Source: Primula veris
Lineage: Eukaryota; Streptophyta; Magnoliopsida; Ericales; Primulaceae
Direction: 5' to 3'
Length of the DNA: 64,000 bases
Assembly (NCBI GenBank): GCA_963682055.1
Contig: OY821749.1
Span: 5,940,336-6,004,335 of the forward strand
Below the pieces are notes generated by a model. It did not search any database. It had not been told where the DNA came from and saw nothing but the letters and a program-made list of their open reading frames with translations. Positions within the stretch are counted from its first letter, which is position 1, and each line of letters begins with the position of its first letter. A program made the translations under genes and the position numbers. Shown here piece by piece: positions 22,710-34,172 of the stretch.

Positions 22710-23924
22710 ATAACAATGTTTTTAATATTGTTAATGAATTATGTAGCAAAATACAATTAATTAAAACATGAACTATATTTCAAATACTCCTAGTTTAGTT
22801 CCTATATTAATGGAGGTTTACAAAATGACTAATTAATGAGATTTTAATTAATAATTAATTTTAATTAAAATTATATAACTTTGTTAATACACTAATGTGA
22901 ATGTTAAATTTAAGTTACATATGTGTCATTTAACATGCAATTAAATGATGATGTGTCAAAGTTAATATTGTTAAAGTTAACAAAACTATTGTGGATGCTC
23001 TTAGTAAATTAGGAATCATATCTTTCACAAAATAAAAACATTGCCATTTATTTTACAAATTATTCAGACAATCTCTCTATTTTAAAAAAAAGATGTGATC
23101 TTTTATCAAATTCATTTTATTTGGTCAAATTTTTCCTATATACTCATATATACTTCTTTGTTTTCTTATCTAATTTTTTATTTCTGAGTTTTTAATTTTT
23201 ATTGTTTTTGGGATTTATTTTGCTCTTGAGAATACTTCATTATTGGTTTTATAAGATATTGATTTTGAAAGTTAATGTTCTTTTTTTTCATGTGTCATTG
23301 AGCAGTTGAGCTTCTATTTTTTTTGTATTTATTACATGTTTGGTATAAAACCGATACCGAACTGATACCGACCGACATTGTCGGTATACCGAAAGTCGGT
23401 ATACCGATTTGTTTGGTTCGGTAATGGTACTAATTTTTGAAAACCAAACTAGTTCGGTACGGTATTGGTATGAGTTCTAAAAGGTTGGTACCGTACCGAT
23501 GCCACCCCTACTGATCCCTGCGTAATTGCAAGGTTAGTCACTATAAAATTAAAACGATTAGAAATTAGATATTACAGTTTGTACCTAAGTTTTATGTTTA
23601 TATTATTCAGGAATAACGGTTAGTTTTTATTATTTTTAAGTTCCTATATTTTGAAAAATTGGATATAACCCAAATAACGGATATAAAGTAATTTTTTTTG
23701 TCCCTATATTTTTAAAAACTAAATAACGGATAGTTTTAGTCCAATAATTTTAAAAAAATTACTCCGTCCCCAATTGCACTCTATATAAACCCTCCTCCAT
23801 TGCCAATCACAACACACCAAATTCACATTTATTTTTGTCTATATATTTTTATCTCTAGCAAAAAAAAAAAAAAAAAAAACCATTATGGCCCACTACGGTA
23901 CTAACTATGAAAATACTCCCAATA

Positions 23925-24142
23925 CGGAGAAGGGGCACAGACTATACTTTTAAGTATAGTCTGAAAAACACTCTTTCTCTTACCATTGGATCCTTCTAAT
24001 AAATAAATGGCTGTGATCAACTTACTTTTAAAACATTAAAACTAAACTGATAAAAAGTGGCCATACCCACTTCGGCGGAAATTGGTAAAAAAACTGCAAA
24101 ATCTCCACATTAGAAAAAGCAGACAGACAATTTCCCAAAAAT
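23925..24142 (+). repeat. Left terminal inverted repeat of the MULE
   Basis: Pairs with 28676-28893. It contains a short internal palindrome, ACTATACTTTTAAGTATAGT, close to the outer end, which is also present in the right repeat (ACTATACTTAAAAGTATAGT). Confidence 0.85.
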
Positions 24143-24907
24143 AAAGAATAGAACAGAGTAACATAAAACTAAGGTGTAAACAATCTCTTAAATACCCACT
24201 TTTTATAATTTACTTTTTCTATTTTGCTCTTCTAACAAGGTTAGTACTCTCATCAAGATTCATGGGTATTTTTTATTTTATTTTTTTATGCTTATATTTG
24301 TTGCAAATGTGAGAATCTCTATAATTCTGTGACTGTTTGTTCTTTTTTGGCTACTTTTTTTTAATGGACTGCTTAGTGTAACAGGTTCCTGTTCTAATTA
24401 AGATTCATGGGTGTTTTTATTTTTGTGATTATCATTGTTTTAGATTTTGGAATTTCTCTTAGTCTTATAGTGTCTTTATGTTATGGGGTTGTTGATTTTT
24501 TTGGATTTATTTATTGATTAGTGTGATAAACTGTGCCCAAGATTGTTAAGTTTGAGTTTTTCTCTTCGGATTGCTCCTAAATTTTGATGTTTTATATGTA
24601 GTATGTGTTTTTCTTATTTGTTTCTGATTAATTTTCATTCAAATGTTACCGTGTGCAGTATTCTTGATTTGATTGGGACCGTGTTTGATTAATTTGTTGA
24701 AATTTCATTTGAAGTGTTATTTTCGAGATTCTTTTCTTTACAATGCTCGGTAGCCTGTTTAGTGTGACTTTCTGTTCTTCGTTTTCTTTAATTGTGTTTT
24801 AATTCATAGCTGATTAGTGTGTTGATTGTGTCCGAGATTTTAAGATTTGAGATTTTGCAAATCTTCATAATTTTGACACAACTTTGACATGATTTCACAG
24901 GATTGAT
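24143..24907 (+). other. Probable 5' UTR and leader intron of the MULE gene
   Basis: T-rich non-coding DNA. A possible donor GGTTAGTACT (24239) and a strong acceptor TGATTTCACAG (ending 24900), 7 bp before the start codon, suggest a leader intron. Inference from splice-site shape only. Confidence 0.4.
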
Positions 24908-27109
24908 ATGGATTTGAATGAATTGCCCCAGAATGATCATACAAAACATGATACTAGGCAAAGAAATGATAGTGGGCACCCAATAGATGATATTGGTAAC
25001 CTAACTAAAGAGTCTGTCTCGGTTGAGGACGAGTCCGAAGCTAATTCTGTTTGTCAACCCCGTGTTGGTATGATTTTTGATTCGCTTGAAGCAAGTCACA
25101 TTTATTGGAATAAGTATGGACGAGTTACGGGATTTGACACAAAAATTCGTTCTACCCAAAAGAGTAAAGGAAAAATTCAAGTTATAAATAGCAGAGACTA
25201 TTCATGTACTAAGGAAGGAAAAAAGCAAAAGGACGAGCGAACGATTGTTTCCAAAAAGCGTTCTGAAACAAGATGTGGCTGCTTATGTATTATGAGGATT
25301 AGATTAATCAAAGATACGAGTAAATTTAAAGTAACCACATTTGTTAAGGATCATAATCATCCTTTGGAAGACCGACTTACAACGCAATATTTCAAATCAC
25401 ATCGACACATTAACGATGTTCAAGCTAAGGCCATTAATGTTGCAGCAACTGTGGGTTTAGGTCCCAAAACTACACATAGATACATGAGTATACTAGCCGG
25501 TGGATCAACAAATGTCGGTTTTCTTACGGAGGATATTAAATCATATTTGCGTAGACAAAAAAATTTGAGATTGGGAGAAGCCTCTACCATTTTAGAGTAT
25601 TTTCGACAGAAAAAAAAAATATTCCCCTCATTTTTTCATGACTATGAATACGATAATAAAGGAAAACTTACTAATATATTTTGGGCCGATGCTCGAATGA
25701 TTGTTGACTACCAGACATTCGGAGATGTCGTTATGTTTGACACGACATTTGGAACTAATAAGGCATCACGACCTTTAGGAATTTTTACGGGCTTTAATAA
25801 CCATAGACAATGCGTTGTATTTGGTGGGTGTTTATTATTTAGCGAAAAAATATCTTCGTTCGCATGGGCTTTTAAAGTATTTCTTGATTGTCATAGTGGA
25901 AAAAGCCCTACAGTAATGTTTACCGACCAAGATGCCGCGATGAAAAATGCTTTAGAAATGGTAATGCCTAATGTGCGACATTGTTTGTGTAGTTGGCATA
26001 TAATTCAAAATGCAACAAAGAAACTGCAAAGAGTGTTGCAAAAAAATTGGACTTTTTTTGTGAAAGACCTCAAAGAATGCATGTACGAGAGTTGTGAGGT
26101 GCAGAAATTTGAGCATATGTGGGAAAACATGACAAAAAAATACAATCTGGTGGGTAATAAATGGTTGATTGGGCTTTATGGCATCAAAAAATATTGGAGT
26201 GTTGCATATAGAATGGATATATTTAGTGCGGGAGTACGGAGCACTCAACTAGTTGAAAGTGTGAATGGAAGACTTAAAAGAGAGTTGGGGACCGGCATAA
26301 CTATGAAGAAATTTTTCAAGGGGTTTGACTATTTTTTAGATGGGGTTAGAGAGCGAGAAAGGAAAAGTGACTTCACGTGTAGGCAATCTTCTCCACATAT
26401 ACCAATAGCGAGTTCTAAAATACTAAAACATGCCGCCCAAGTTTATACACCACGTTTGTTTCATCGATTTAGTAAGCAGTTTGATAGGATGCATAATGTT
26501 TTCTTGGATGAGATGAACATTGTTCACGGGCCACATGTTAGGAATGCGTCCGACGGTAATCGGATATATAAAATTAATTATGATCCTACATTGGTAACTA
26601 TTTCATGTGATTGTTGTATGTTTGAGAGATATGGATATTTATGTGCGCATATTTTAAGGGTATTTGATGTTTGCGGTATTTGTGCGATTCCTGATAGATA
26701 TATAAAAAAGAGATGGACAAAAAATGCTAGGAATGGATTCGCGAACATTGACTCCCCTGTACCCGAACAGTCGGATGCTGAAAATGTTGTAATGTTGATG
26801 TCAAATTTTAGCCGTCTAGCATATCGGACTAAAGGAAAACATGTTTATGTTGATCGTATTATGAAACTTATAGCCGCCGAAGATAATTTCATCGATAAGA
26901 ATGAGATGCATGAAATTAATGTGGATGGTGTGGCAGATGAGGCTATTGATAACAAAGTGACCGGTTTGAAACCAATAGAAGGTAATAAATGTGGTAGAAA
27001 GAAACGAGAAAAAGCTTGTACGGAAAGATCGAAAGGGTGTAGCACTAAAAAGAAAAAAACAGCAACCCGTGACAAAGATAACGAAATTGACCTATGTTTA
27101 AAATTGTAG
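24908..27109 (+). CDS. FAR1-related MULE transposase
   Basis: Single exon, 733 residues, no interruption. A FAR1 DNA-binding region (about 60-155) includes YWNKYGRVTGFD, CGCLCIMRI and DHNHPL. The MULE transposase core has D278 (VMFDTTFGTN), D340 (FTDQDAAM) and E450 (QLVESVNGRL), with CSWHIIQNA between the last two. The SWIM zinc finger uses C567, C569, C579 and H581. The C-terminal end is Lys-rich (KKKKTATRDKDNEIDL) and could act as a nuclear signal. Close relatives include domesticated FHY3/FAR1 and FRS transcription factors. This copy is enclosed by intact terminal repeats with a 9-bp target duplication, so it is more likely the element's own transposase. All catalytic acids are present. 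Confidence 0.9.
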   Translation: MDLNELPQNDHTKHDTRQRNDSGHPIDDIGNLTKESVSVEDESEANSVCQPRVGMIFDSLEASHIYWNKYGRVTGFDTKIRSTQKSKGKIQVINSRDYSCTKEGKKQKDERTIVSKKRSETRCGCLCIMRIRLIKDTSKFKVTTFVKDHNHPLEDRLTTQYFKSHRHINDVQAKAINVAATVGLGPKTTHRYMSILAGGSTNVGFLTEDIKSYLRRQKNLRLGEASTILEYFRQKKKIFPSFFHDYEYDNKGKLTNIFWADARMIVDYQTFGDVVMFDTTFGTNKASRPLGIFTGFNNHRQCVVFGGCLLFSEKISSFAWAFKVFLDCHSGKSPTVMFTDQDAAMKNALEMVMPNVRHCLCSWHIIQNATKKLQRVLQKNWTFFVKDLKECMYESCEVQKFEHMWENMTKKYNLVGNKWLIGLYGIKKYWSVAYRMDIFSAGVRSTQLVESVNGRLKRELGTGITMKKFFKGFDYFLDGVRERERKSDFTCRQSSPHIPIASSKILKHAAQVYTPRLFHRFSKQFDRMHNVFLDEMNIVHGPHVRNASDGNRIYKINYDPTLVTISCDCCMFERYGYLCAHILRVFDVCGICAIPDRYIKKRWTKNARNGFANIDSPVPEQSDAENVVMLMSNFSRLAYRTKGKHVYVDRIMKLIAAEDNFIDKNEMHEINVDGVADEAIDNKVTGLKPIEGNKCGRKKREKACTERSKGCSTKKKKTATRDKDNEIDLCLKL

Positions 27110-28675
27110 CATTCGATTATTATTTAGGTAAATCAAATTTACAAATTTAATTTTCTAAATTAAGATTATTCGTTTAAATAAATTTGTCTAATTTCGCATT
27201 TTCTTTCAGGTCTTGGACTCGAGTAGCTGTGGTTGAAGAAAGACGGTCATTGAAGAATTTTGAATATCTTTTGAAGAAATATGGTTGGATAACTAAAAGA
27301 TCTTTTTTTTTAACTATATTTGTAGCAGATTTGGTGACTTTTGCTTTTAATTTCACCGAATGCAGTGTAAGATTTTAAGTAAAGAAAGCAAAAGGCTGAC
27401 TGTAAAAGCTACAACCAAACAAGGCCGAGTTGGTTTCTGTATTAGGCTAATATAAATTATATTTGGATCAGTTTTTGCCTTGCTGGGAAAATGTTCTTTG
27501 GCTTGCTGGGAAAATGTTCTAACAGCAATGGGTGTTCTTTGGCTTAATGCTGACTATGTGAAATGCATTCATGTTTATGGCGAGGTTTTCACTGGGTATA
27601 TTTCTTATTTGTTTACGTTCTTCAGCCTTGTTGGTTGCAGCTTATTAGTTTATTTTCTATGTTTTTCGTATTGTAAGGAAAATTTGTCATGTGCAATTGC
27701 AGATATTTGAATGTAGTTACTGCAAAATTTTATTCCTCTATGTCGCAAAATTTCTACCTCACTGAGTTTTGATTTTTTGGTAAAATATAGTTTGATTTGA
27801 GGAAATGCCGATTATTTGGAAGCTACAAAAGGAACTTGTGGCATTCGCCTCAAAAAAGGAAAAAAAATAACTCATTAAGGCATTTTCTCGAACACTTGGT
27901 ATGCATCTAAAGATTAAAAATGTAGTTTGTTGCGGCAATAGCTCAAACACTGCCATTTTGTTTCCGTTGTTGCCTCATTGAGTTTTAAGTAAACTGCAAT
28001 AGCTCAAACACTGGCATTCACACTTTTTCCAGAATTTTAGATTTCATTCACGAGATGAACCGATATAAAATGTCAAAAACAGTAATTTACAAAATGTACA
28101 AAAGCAAGATGTGTCCAATACTTCATACAAAATAAAGCACTGCATTTCAATTGAATGATCACGAGTCGTTGCTACATCAATATAATCAATATAAGGGCTT
28201 ATCAATAAGAAACCCACTTAAGCTCAAAAGAAAAAAAAACATGGTTCATAGTTGCATTTCCTCAAACACTTGGAATGCATCGAAGTAAACTATAAATAAA
28301 AAAAGTGTACCAGTAGACAAATACTATGAACAAAAAAGAAAATATAGATGAATCAATTGTGGAGAGCCAAATGAAAAATAAACTAAAAATCCTCGCTCTC
28401 GACTCTTTCTCTTTGTTTTTTTACGCCTTATTCGGTACTATTGTATGTGCCTTTGAGGGTTAATATGATGCGGAGATGCGTTGTGACGATGGCTCGATGG
28501 AATAGTTTTATGTTGCCTTGTTCTGTTCTTTATTTTTGGGAAATTCTCTGTCTCTGCTTTCTAATGACTTTGGCAACTTTTATGAATTTGTGAAGATTTG
28601 TGGAGATTCTCTGGGAAATTCTTTTGGGAAATTCTCTGTTGCTTTCCTTCTAATGTGGAGATTCTCTGGAAAATC
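27110..28675 (+). other. 3' part of the MULE, with tandem subterminal repeats
   Basis: Non-coding. A possible 3' UTR intron runs from GGTAAATC (27127) to CTTTCAGG (27209). At 28533-28715 three imperfect copies of a roughly 57-bp unit (TTCTAATG..GGAGATTCTCTGG ... GGGAAATTCTCTGTTGC) lead into the right terminal repeat, as if the repeat's inner edge had been duplicated. Confidence 0.55.
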
Positions 28676-28893
28676 CTTTTTGGGAAATTGTCTGTTGCTT
28701 TCCTTTTTCTAATGTGGAGATTTTGCAGTTTTTTTACCAATTTCGGCCAAAGTGGGTATGGCCACTTTTTATCAGTTTAGTTTTAATGTTTTAAAAGTAA
28801 GTTGATCACAGCCATTTATTTATTAGAAGGATCCAATGGTAAGAGAAAGAGTGTTTTTCAGACTATACTTAAAAGTATAGTATGTGGCCCCTT
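28676..28893 (-). repeat. Right terminal inverted repeat of the MULE
   Basis: Reverse complement of 23925-24142 with a few mismatches. The outermost shared bases are GGGGCC.ACA next to the 9-bp target duplication. Confidence 0.85.
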
Positions 28894-29614
28894 CTCCCAA
28901 TAACTTCGACAATTATAAAAAAACTCTCGAAGATGCTACTAATTATATGTCTTTCTCATTTTTAAATAATGCACATTTCTCTGAAACACGACACTCATCA
29001 CAATTCTCCACCCAAGTGCACATCAATATTACACTCAACCCGTCCTTTCATTCTCATCCCAATCTTCAAAATCCAAAAAAAAAAAAAAAGATGTTGTAAA
29101 CAAAGTAGTTATTCGAAAAGTATGGACCGAGCTTGAGGATGAGCGTTTATGTAAGAGTTGGTGTAATGTTTCTAACGATAGAGGCATCGGAAATGACAGA
29201 CGGGACGGGTTATTGGAGAAATGCCCATTTCAATTACCACACATATATGCCCAAAGGTTGGATTTCTAATTGAGCTCCACTAAATTTACGTCAACACCTA
29301 GGTGATCTAGGATGTCGGGTGAAGAAATTTGAAGCAAAATTCCAAGCAGAGCTAAGAAAGAATCAAAGTGCAAAAACGAGAAAGATACGGTATGCTAGTT
29401 AACTTAATTTCATTTCTTTTCCATTTTACATAATTGTTTAAATTAATATTAATTTATTTTTTTCCAAATATTAATAGTATCATTTCGTGGAACTTGCTTA
29501 TTTTGAAGACGAGATAAAGGCTTTTAATGATCATCTTTCGTTTGAAGTTTTAAAATACCAACCAAAATGGCATGTAAAATAATTGAAGTCAAAAGGCTCA
29601 AGAAAACTAAAAAC

Positions 29615-30227
29615 TGTTGGTGATTTTAGTATCATCAATGTATTTTAGTAGTAATGTGATTTATTATAGGCCGATGCAATAATGCGTTAAACTCGGAAAC
29701 GAGTTAGGGAAGTGCGGAGTGCACGCTCGTCGAGCCAACGTATAATTGAATATGAATAATTGAAACGGGGTTCCAAGGGGCAGAGCCCCTGGCGAAAATT
29801 TTTCCGAACAGTTGCTTCCTTTCCGGAAAATTTTGAATAGTTGGACCCTTTCCCAACAGTTGCTTCCTTTCCGGAACAGTTGCTTCCTTTCCGGAAAATT
29901 TTGAATAGTTGGACCCTTTCCCAACAGTTGCTTCCTTTCCGGAACAGTTGCTTCCTTTCCGGAACAGTTGCTTGCTTTCAGTTTCGGTTATTGATCTCCT
30001 ATATAAGAAGTCATTTGGCCTCGGTTTTGGTTACAGAAATATAAAAGAAAATTCTCTCTACATTCCTAATCTATTCTCCTTGCCAGAAACAGATTGTTCT
30101 TCAAGAATTATCCCCACAAAGATTTCGTGAACCCAGGCAATAATAGGGTCGAAATACTTTGTTCGGAAAGTGTACGAACACGATTCTTCGAAGTTATCCA
30201 GGATTATCATACCCTAAATCTCTAACA
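29615..30227 (+). repeat. 5' LTR of young Copia
   Basis: Begins TGTTGGTG and ends CTAACA. U3 contains tandem units of GGAACAGTTGCTTCCTTTCC within a 62-bp larger repeat. A TATA box, CCTATATAAG (about 29998), predicts a transcript start near 30030. It has one more 20-bp unit than the 3' LTR. Confidence 0.95.
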
Positions 30228-30253
30228 AACGAACAAAGTATTTTCTGATAATC
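30152..30253 (+). promoter_or_regulatory. Leader with crossed complementary segments, no tRNA-type primer site
   Basis: The 26 bp between the LTR end and the gag ATG contain no TGG-initiated tRNA-complementary site. CGAACAAAGTATTT (30230-30243) is a perfect 14-nt complement of AAATACTTTGTTCG (30152-30165) in the LTR. TGATAATC (30246-30253) is complementary to GATTATCA (30202-30209). The order A-B-A'-B' could form a pseudoknot next to gag, or let the RNA prime its own reverse transcription. The pairing is seen directly; the role is inferred. Confidence 0.5.
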
Positions 30254-31141
30254 ATGGCTGGAAGAAGCACCGTCAAGGAGATGACTACAAATTTCGGAAA
30301 ATTGGACAAGTTTCAAGGACAAGACTTCAGGCGTTGGCAGAAGAAGATGCATTTCATGTTGACAACGTTAAAGGTGGTGCACGTCCTGTCTACACCGATT
30401 CCAGAATTTGTAGAGGATGACACGGTTGAAAATCTAAGACGCAGATCAAAGTGGGAGAACGACGACTACATTTGCAGAGGGCACATTCTTAACGGTATGT
30501 CTGATCCCTTATTTGATATTTACCAAAACGTGGAATCTGCAAAGGAATTGTGGGATTGTCTCGAATCCAAGTACATGGCAGAGGACTCATCCAGTAAAAA
30601 GTTCCTGGTAACCGATTTCAACAATTACAAAATGGTTGAATCGAGGTCTGTCATGGAATAATTCAATGAACTCCTCCGAATCCTTGGACAATTCACACAA
30701 CACGGATTGAAGATGGATGAAACAATATATGTCTCAAGCATCATAGACAAGTTGCCTCCTTCGTGGAAGGATTTCAAACACAATCTGAAACATGGAAAAG
30801 ACGAACTGTCTTTGATCCAACTTGGAAGTCACTTGCGCATAGAAGAATCTCTAAGAGCGCAGGAGGATGACAAAGTAAAGGGCAAACAAATTGCTGGACC
30901 CTCGGTTAATATGGTTGAAGAGGGTGGTAAGAACGATAACAACAAAAACAAAGGAAAGAAGCGTGCTTTCAAGAACAATAAGGGCAGTTTCGGTGCTAAC
31001 AAGAAACCGAAACTAGAATGCTGGAAGTGTGGCAAAACAGGCCACTTCAAGAGGGATTGCCGTTTCGGCAAAAAGCACGACAACGCGAATGCAAGTGGTT
31101 CAGGAAAAGGGTCTAAGGACCAATCCGAAAACCAAGGATGA
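30254..31141 (+). pseudogene. Copia gag, nonsense-interrupted
   Basis: The frame starts at ATG 30254 (MAGRSTVKEM) and reads a Copia-type gag (UBN2-like, with LWDCLESKYM) to a TAA at 30659-30661, where the alignment of flanking residues (VME then FNEL) suggests a former CAA. It continues in the same frame through ISS-type text to a CCHC zinc knuckle (CWKCGKTGHFKRDC, 31019-31060) and a stop at 31139. Gag packages the RNA in virus-like particles; this copy cannot make the full protein without readthrough. Confidence 0.85.
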
Positions 31142-34100
31142 TGCTATCGCGTGGTGGATTGATTCTGGCGCCACAACACATGTTTGCAAGGATCGTTTCT
31201 GGTTCAAGATTTTTGTTCCAGTGGAAGATGGTTCTGTCCTCTACATGGGAGATGATCACTTCGCTCCCGTTGAAGGCAAAGGAAACGTGGTGCTAGAATT
31301 CAGTTCTGGAAAGACTATTACTTTGTTTAATGTTTTGTATGTTCCTAAATTACGTAAGAATTTAATTTCTGGTCCTGTATTAAATAAGCTTGGATACAAG
31401 CAAGTGTGTGAATCCGATAAATATGTTTTATCGAAGTCTGGTGTGTTTGTAGGATTTGGATATTATAATAATGGTATGTTTATGATGAATTTGAATGGAG
31501 TTCCTAATGATTCTGGTTCTGTATTTATGTCTTCTTCGAATGTTATCAATTTCTCGTTATGGCATGCTCGTCTAGGACATGTACACTATAAAAGAATGCA
31601 TGAAATGTCTAAAGATGATTTAATTCCTGTTTTTAATGAAAATGTAGAAAAATGTAAAACTTGCATGTTAACAAAGATCACTAGGCAACCTTTTAAAAGT
31701 ATAACAAGGAAATCTGTCATTCTTGAATTAATACATAGTGATTTATGTGATTTGCATGCTACTCCATCATTAGGGCATAAAAAATATTTTATCACTTTCA
31801 TAGATGATGCATCTAGATTCTGCTATGTCTATTTGTTGCACGCTAAGGACGAAGCCTTAGATAAATTCAAAATTTATAAAACTGAAGTTGAAGTGCAACA
31901 GAATGTGTTGATTAAAACATTGCGTACAGATAGAGGTGGTGAATATTATGATCCTGTATTTTTCCAATCCGTAGGAATCATACATGAGACTACGGCACCT
32001 TATACACCTCAACAAAATGGTGTGGCTGAAAGGAAAAATAGAGTTCTTAAAGAAATGGTGAATGCCATGTTATCTTACTCTGGTTTAAGTGAAGGGTTTT
32101 GGGGAGAAGCTATGTTAACGGCTTGCTATTTATTAAATAGGGTTCCTAATAAAAGGAACAAGACTACCCCATATGAACTTTGGTATAAGAAATGACCAAA
32201 CTTAACATTTTTACGTGTTTGGGGTTGTAGGGCCGTGGTTAGACTCCCGGACCCAAAAAGGAAAACTTTGGGTGAAAAGGGTATAGCTTGCATCTTTGTT
32301 GGATATGCTGAGCACTCCAAGGCCTATAGGTTTTATGTTATAGAACCTAATGACTCGATTTCTATTAACACGATTATAGAATCGAGAGATGCCATATTTG
32401 ATGAGAATTGTTTCTCTTTTATACCTAGACCAAAGGACTCTATACCTAATTCAGATGAATCTCTAAGGGATGATCATTCAATTGATGTGCCAAGTGAGAC
32501 ACTTGAACCCCGTAGGAGCAAAAGAGCTAGAAAATCTAGATCTTATGGATCTGATTTTCAACTATATTTAGTTGAGGGATCAAGAGATCAGATTGGTACT
32601 CAATACTATTATTGTTATAATATAGAGGAGGATCCAAGAACGTATGATGAAGCTGTGAAATCTCGAGATTCTGTTTTTTGGAAATAAGCAATTGATGAAG
32701 AGATTGGTTCTATCATGGAAAATAATACTTGGGTATTATCTGATTTACCACCAGGTTGCAAACCATTGGGTTGCAAATGGATCTTCAAAAAGAAGATGAA
32801 AGTCGATGGTACAATTGACAAGTTTAAAGCTAGATTAGTTATCCAAGGCTTCAGACAAAAGGAAGGGATTGATTATTTCGATACCTATGCTCCAGTTGCC
32901 CGTATCACTACTATTAGATTGTTGATTGCCTTGGCGGCTATTCATAATCTAGTGATTCATCAAATGGATGTCAAAACAGCATTTCTGAATGGTGATTTGG
33001 AAGAAGAAGTGTATATGAAGCAACCTGAAGGATTTGTAATGCCTGGTAATGAGCATAAAGTGTGTAAGCTAGTTAAGTCGCTGTATGGGCTGAAACAAGC
33101 TCCGAAGCAGTGGCATCAAAAGTTTGATGAAGTTGTTTTGTCTAATGGTTTCATTCTAAACCAAGCAGACAAATGTGTATATAGCAAATTTAATACATCC
33201 GGTAAAGGAGTTTTCATTTGTCTATATGTTGATGACATGTTGATCTTTGGCACCGACCAAAATCAAGTTGATAAAACGAAGAATTTCTTGTCATCAAAGT
33301 TCTCCATGAAAGATATGGGAGAAGCGGACGTTATTCTTGGTATTAAGATTAAACGGGAGAATAAGGGGATTGTAATTACGCAATCTCATTACATTGAGAA
33401 AATACTCAAGAAGTTCAATTATGAAAGTTGTTCTCCAGTAAGTACTCTCATGGATCCGGGAGAAAAGCTTATGCCAAATACAGGTAAACCTGTGGATCAA
33501 CTTGAATACTCAAAAGCTATAGGCTCTTTGATGTATGCTATGATTAGCACTAGACCGGATATTGCTTATGCGGTTGGAAAGTTGAGCAGATTTACTAGTA
33601 ATCCTAGTAGACATCATTGGCATGCGATAACTAGGGTATTCAAGTACTTGAAGGGTACTATGAATTATGGATTGGCATATATGGGATTTCCTTTGGTGTT
33701 AGAGGGTTATTCGGATGCTAGTTGGATAAATAATGCTGAAGACTCATCCTCTACAAGTGGATGGGTGTTCTTGCTTGGGGGAGATGCCATCTCATGGGCT
33801 TCCAAGAAGCAAACATGTATAACTGGTTCCACAATGGAATCTGAGTTTGTAGCATTAGCAGCTGCTGGTAAAGAAGCGGAATGGCTCAGGAACTTGGTAT
33901 ATGAGATTCCGATATGGCCTAAACCGATATCACCAATTTCTATCCGTTGTGATAGTACTGCCACACTGGCTAAAGCTTATAGTCAAATATACAATGGAAA
34001 GTCTAGACATTTGGGTGTTAGACATAGTATGATTAGGGAATTAATCATGAATAGGGTGATATCTATTGATTTTGTTCGGTCGCAACAAAACTTAGCTGAC

Positions 34101-34172
34101 CACTTGACGAAGGGGTTAGCTAGAGACTTAGTGAATAAGTCGGTAATTGGGATGGGATTAAAGTCCATTTAA
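31100..34172 (+). pseudogene. Copia pol (protease-integrase-RT-RNase H), interrupted
   Basis: The pol frame differs from gag by one base, the switch lying near 31100-31140. Protease: WWIDSGATTHVC, with DSG at 31161. Integrase: a zinc region (HARLGH ... CKTCML), HSDL, TDRGGEY and NGVAERKNR. A TGA at 32193-32195 replaces what was probably CGA, and a TAA at 32685-32687 replaces a probable CAA; the frame stays open on both sides. Reverse transcriptase: [23 protein letters not shown] and YVDDM (33225-33239). RNase H: GYSDASW, then [16 protein letters not shown], ending MGLKSI. The known nonsense sites all fit C-to-T changes on the coding strand. Confidence 0.9.

Larger units (their letters stand above)
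15489..23000. mobile_element. Tourist-like (PIF/Harbinger) element split by a Copia
   Basis: Terminal inverted repeats are GAACATCTACAATAG at the left and CTATTGTGGATGCTC at the right, flanked by the 3-bp duplication TTA (15486-15488 and 23001-23003) typical of PIF/Harbinger MITEs. The left arm holds three copies of TAAATCATGTGTTATCT. The Copia sits between the arms. Without it the element would be about 430 bp. Confidence 0.6.
15199..23509. mobile_element. hAT-like element split by nested insertions
   Basis: The outer ends are TAGGGTGGCC at 15199 and GCCACCCCT ending at 23509, flanked by perfect 8-bp direct repeats ACTGATCC (15191-15198 and 23510-23517). Both arms are rich in matching inverted text such as GGTACCGAATTTTCGGTATA on the left and GTCGGTATACCGAAAGTCGG on the right. 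The 8-bp duplication and GGGGTGGC-type ends fit hAT. The centre is occupied by a Tourist-like element that itself contains a Copia, so the original element was under 1 kb. Confidence 0.65.
23925..28893 (+). mobile_element. Mutator-like element (MULE) encoding a FAR1-type transposase
   Basis: Terminal inverted repeats of about 215 bp (23925-24142 and 28676-28893) match closely, sharing for example CTCTTTCTCTTACCATTGGA and GTGGCCATACCCACTT. They are flanked by a perfect 9-bp direct repeat, CTCCCAATA (23916-23924 and 28894-28902), as expected for Mutator-like transposition. The left end has about five extra bases (CGGAG) before the shared AAGGGGC. Inside is one intact transposase gene. The empty site would restore the host reading frame. 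Confidence 0.9.
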
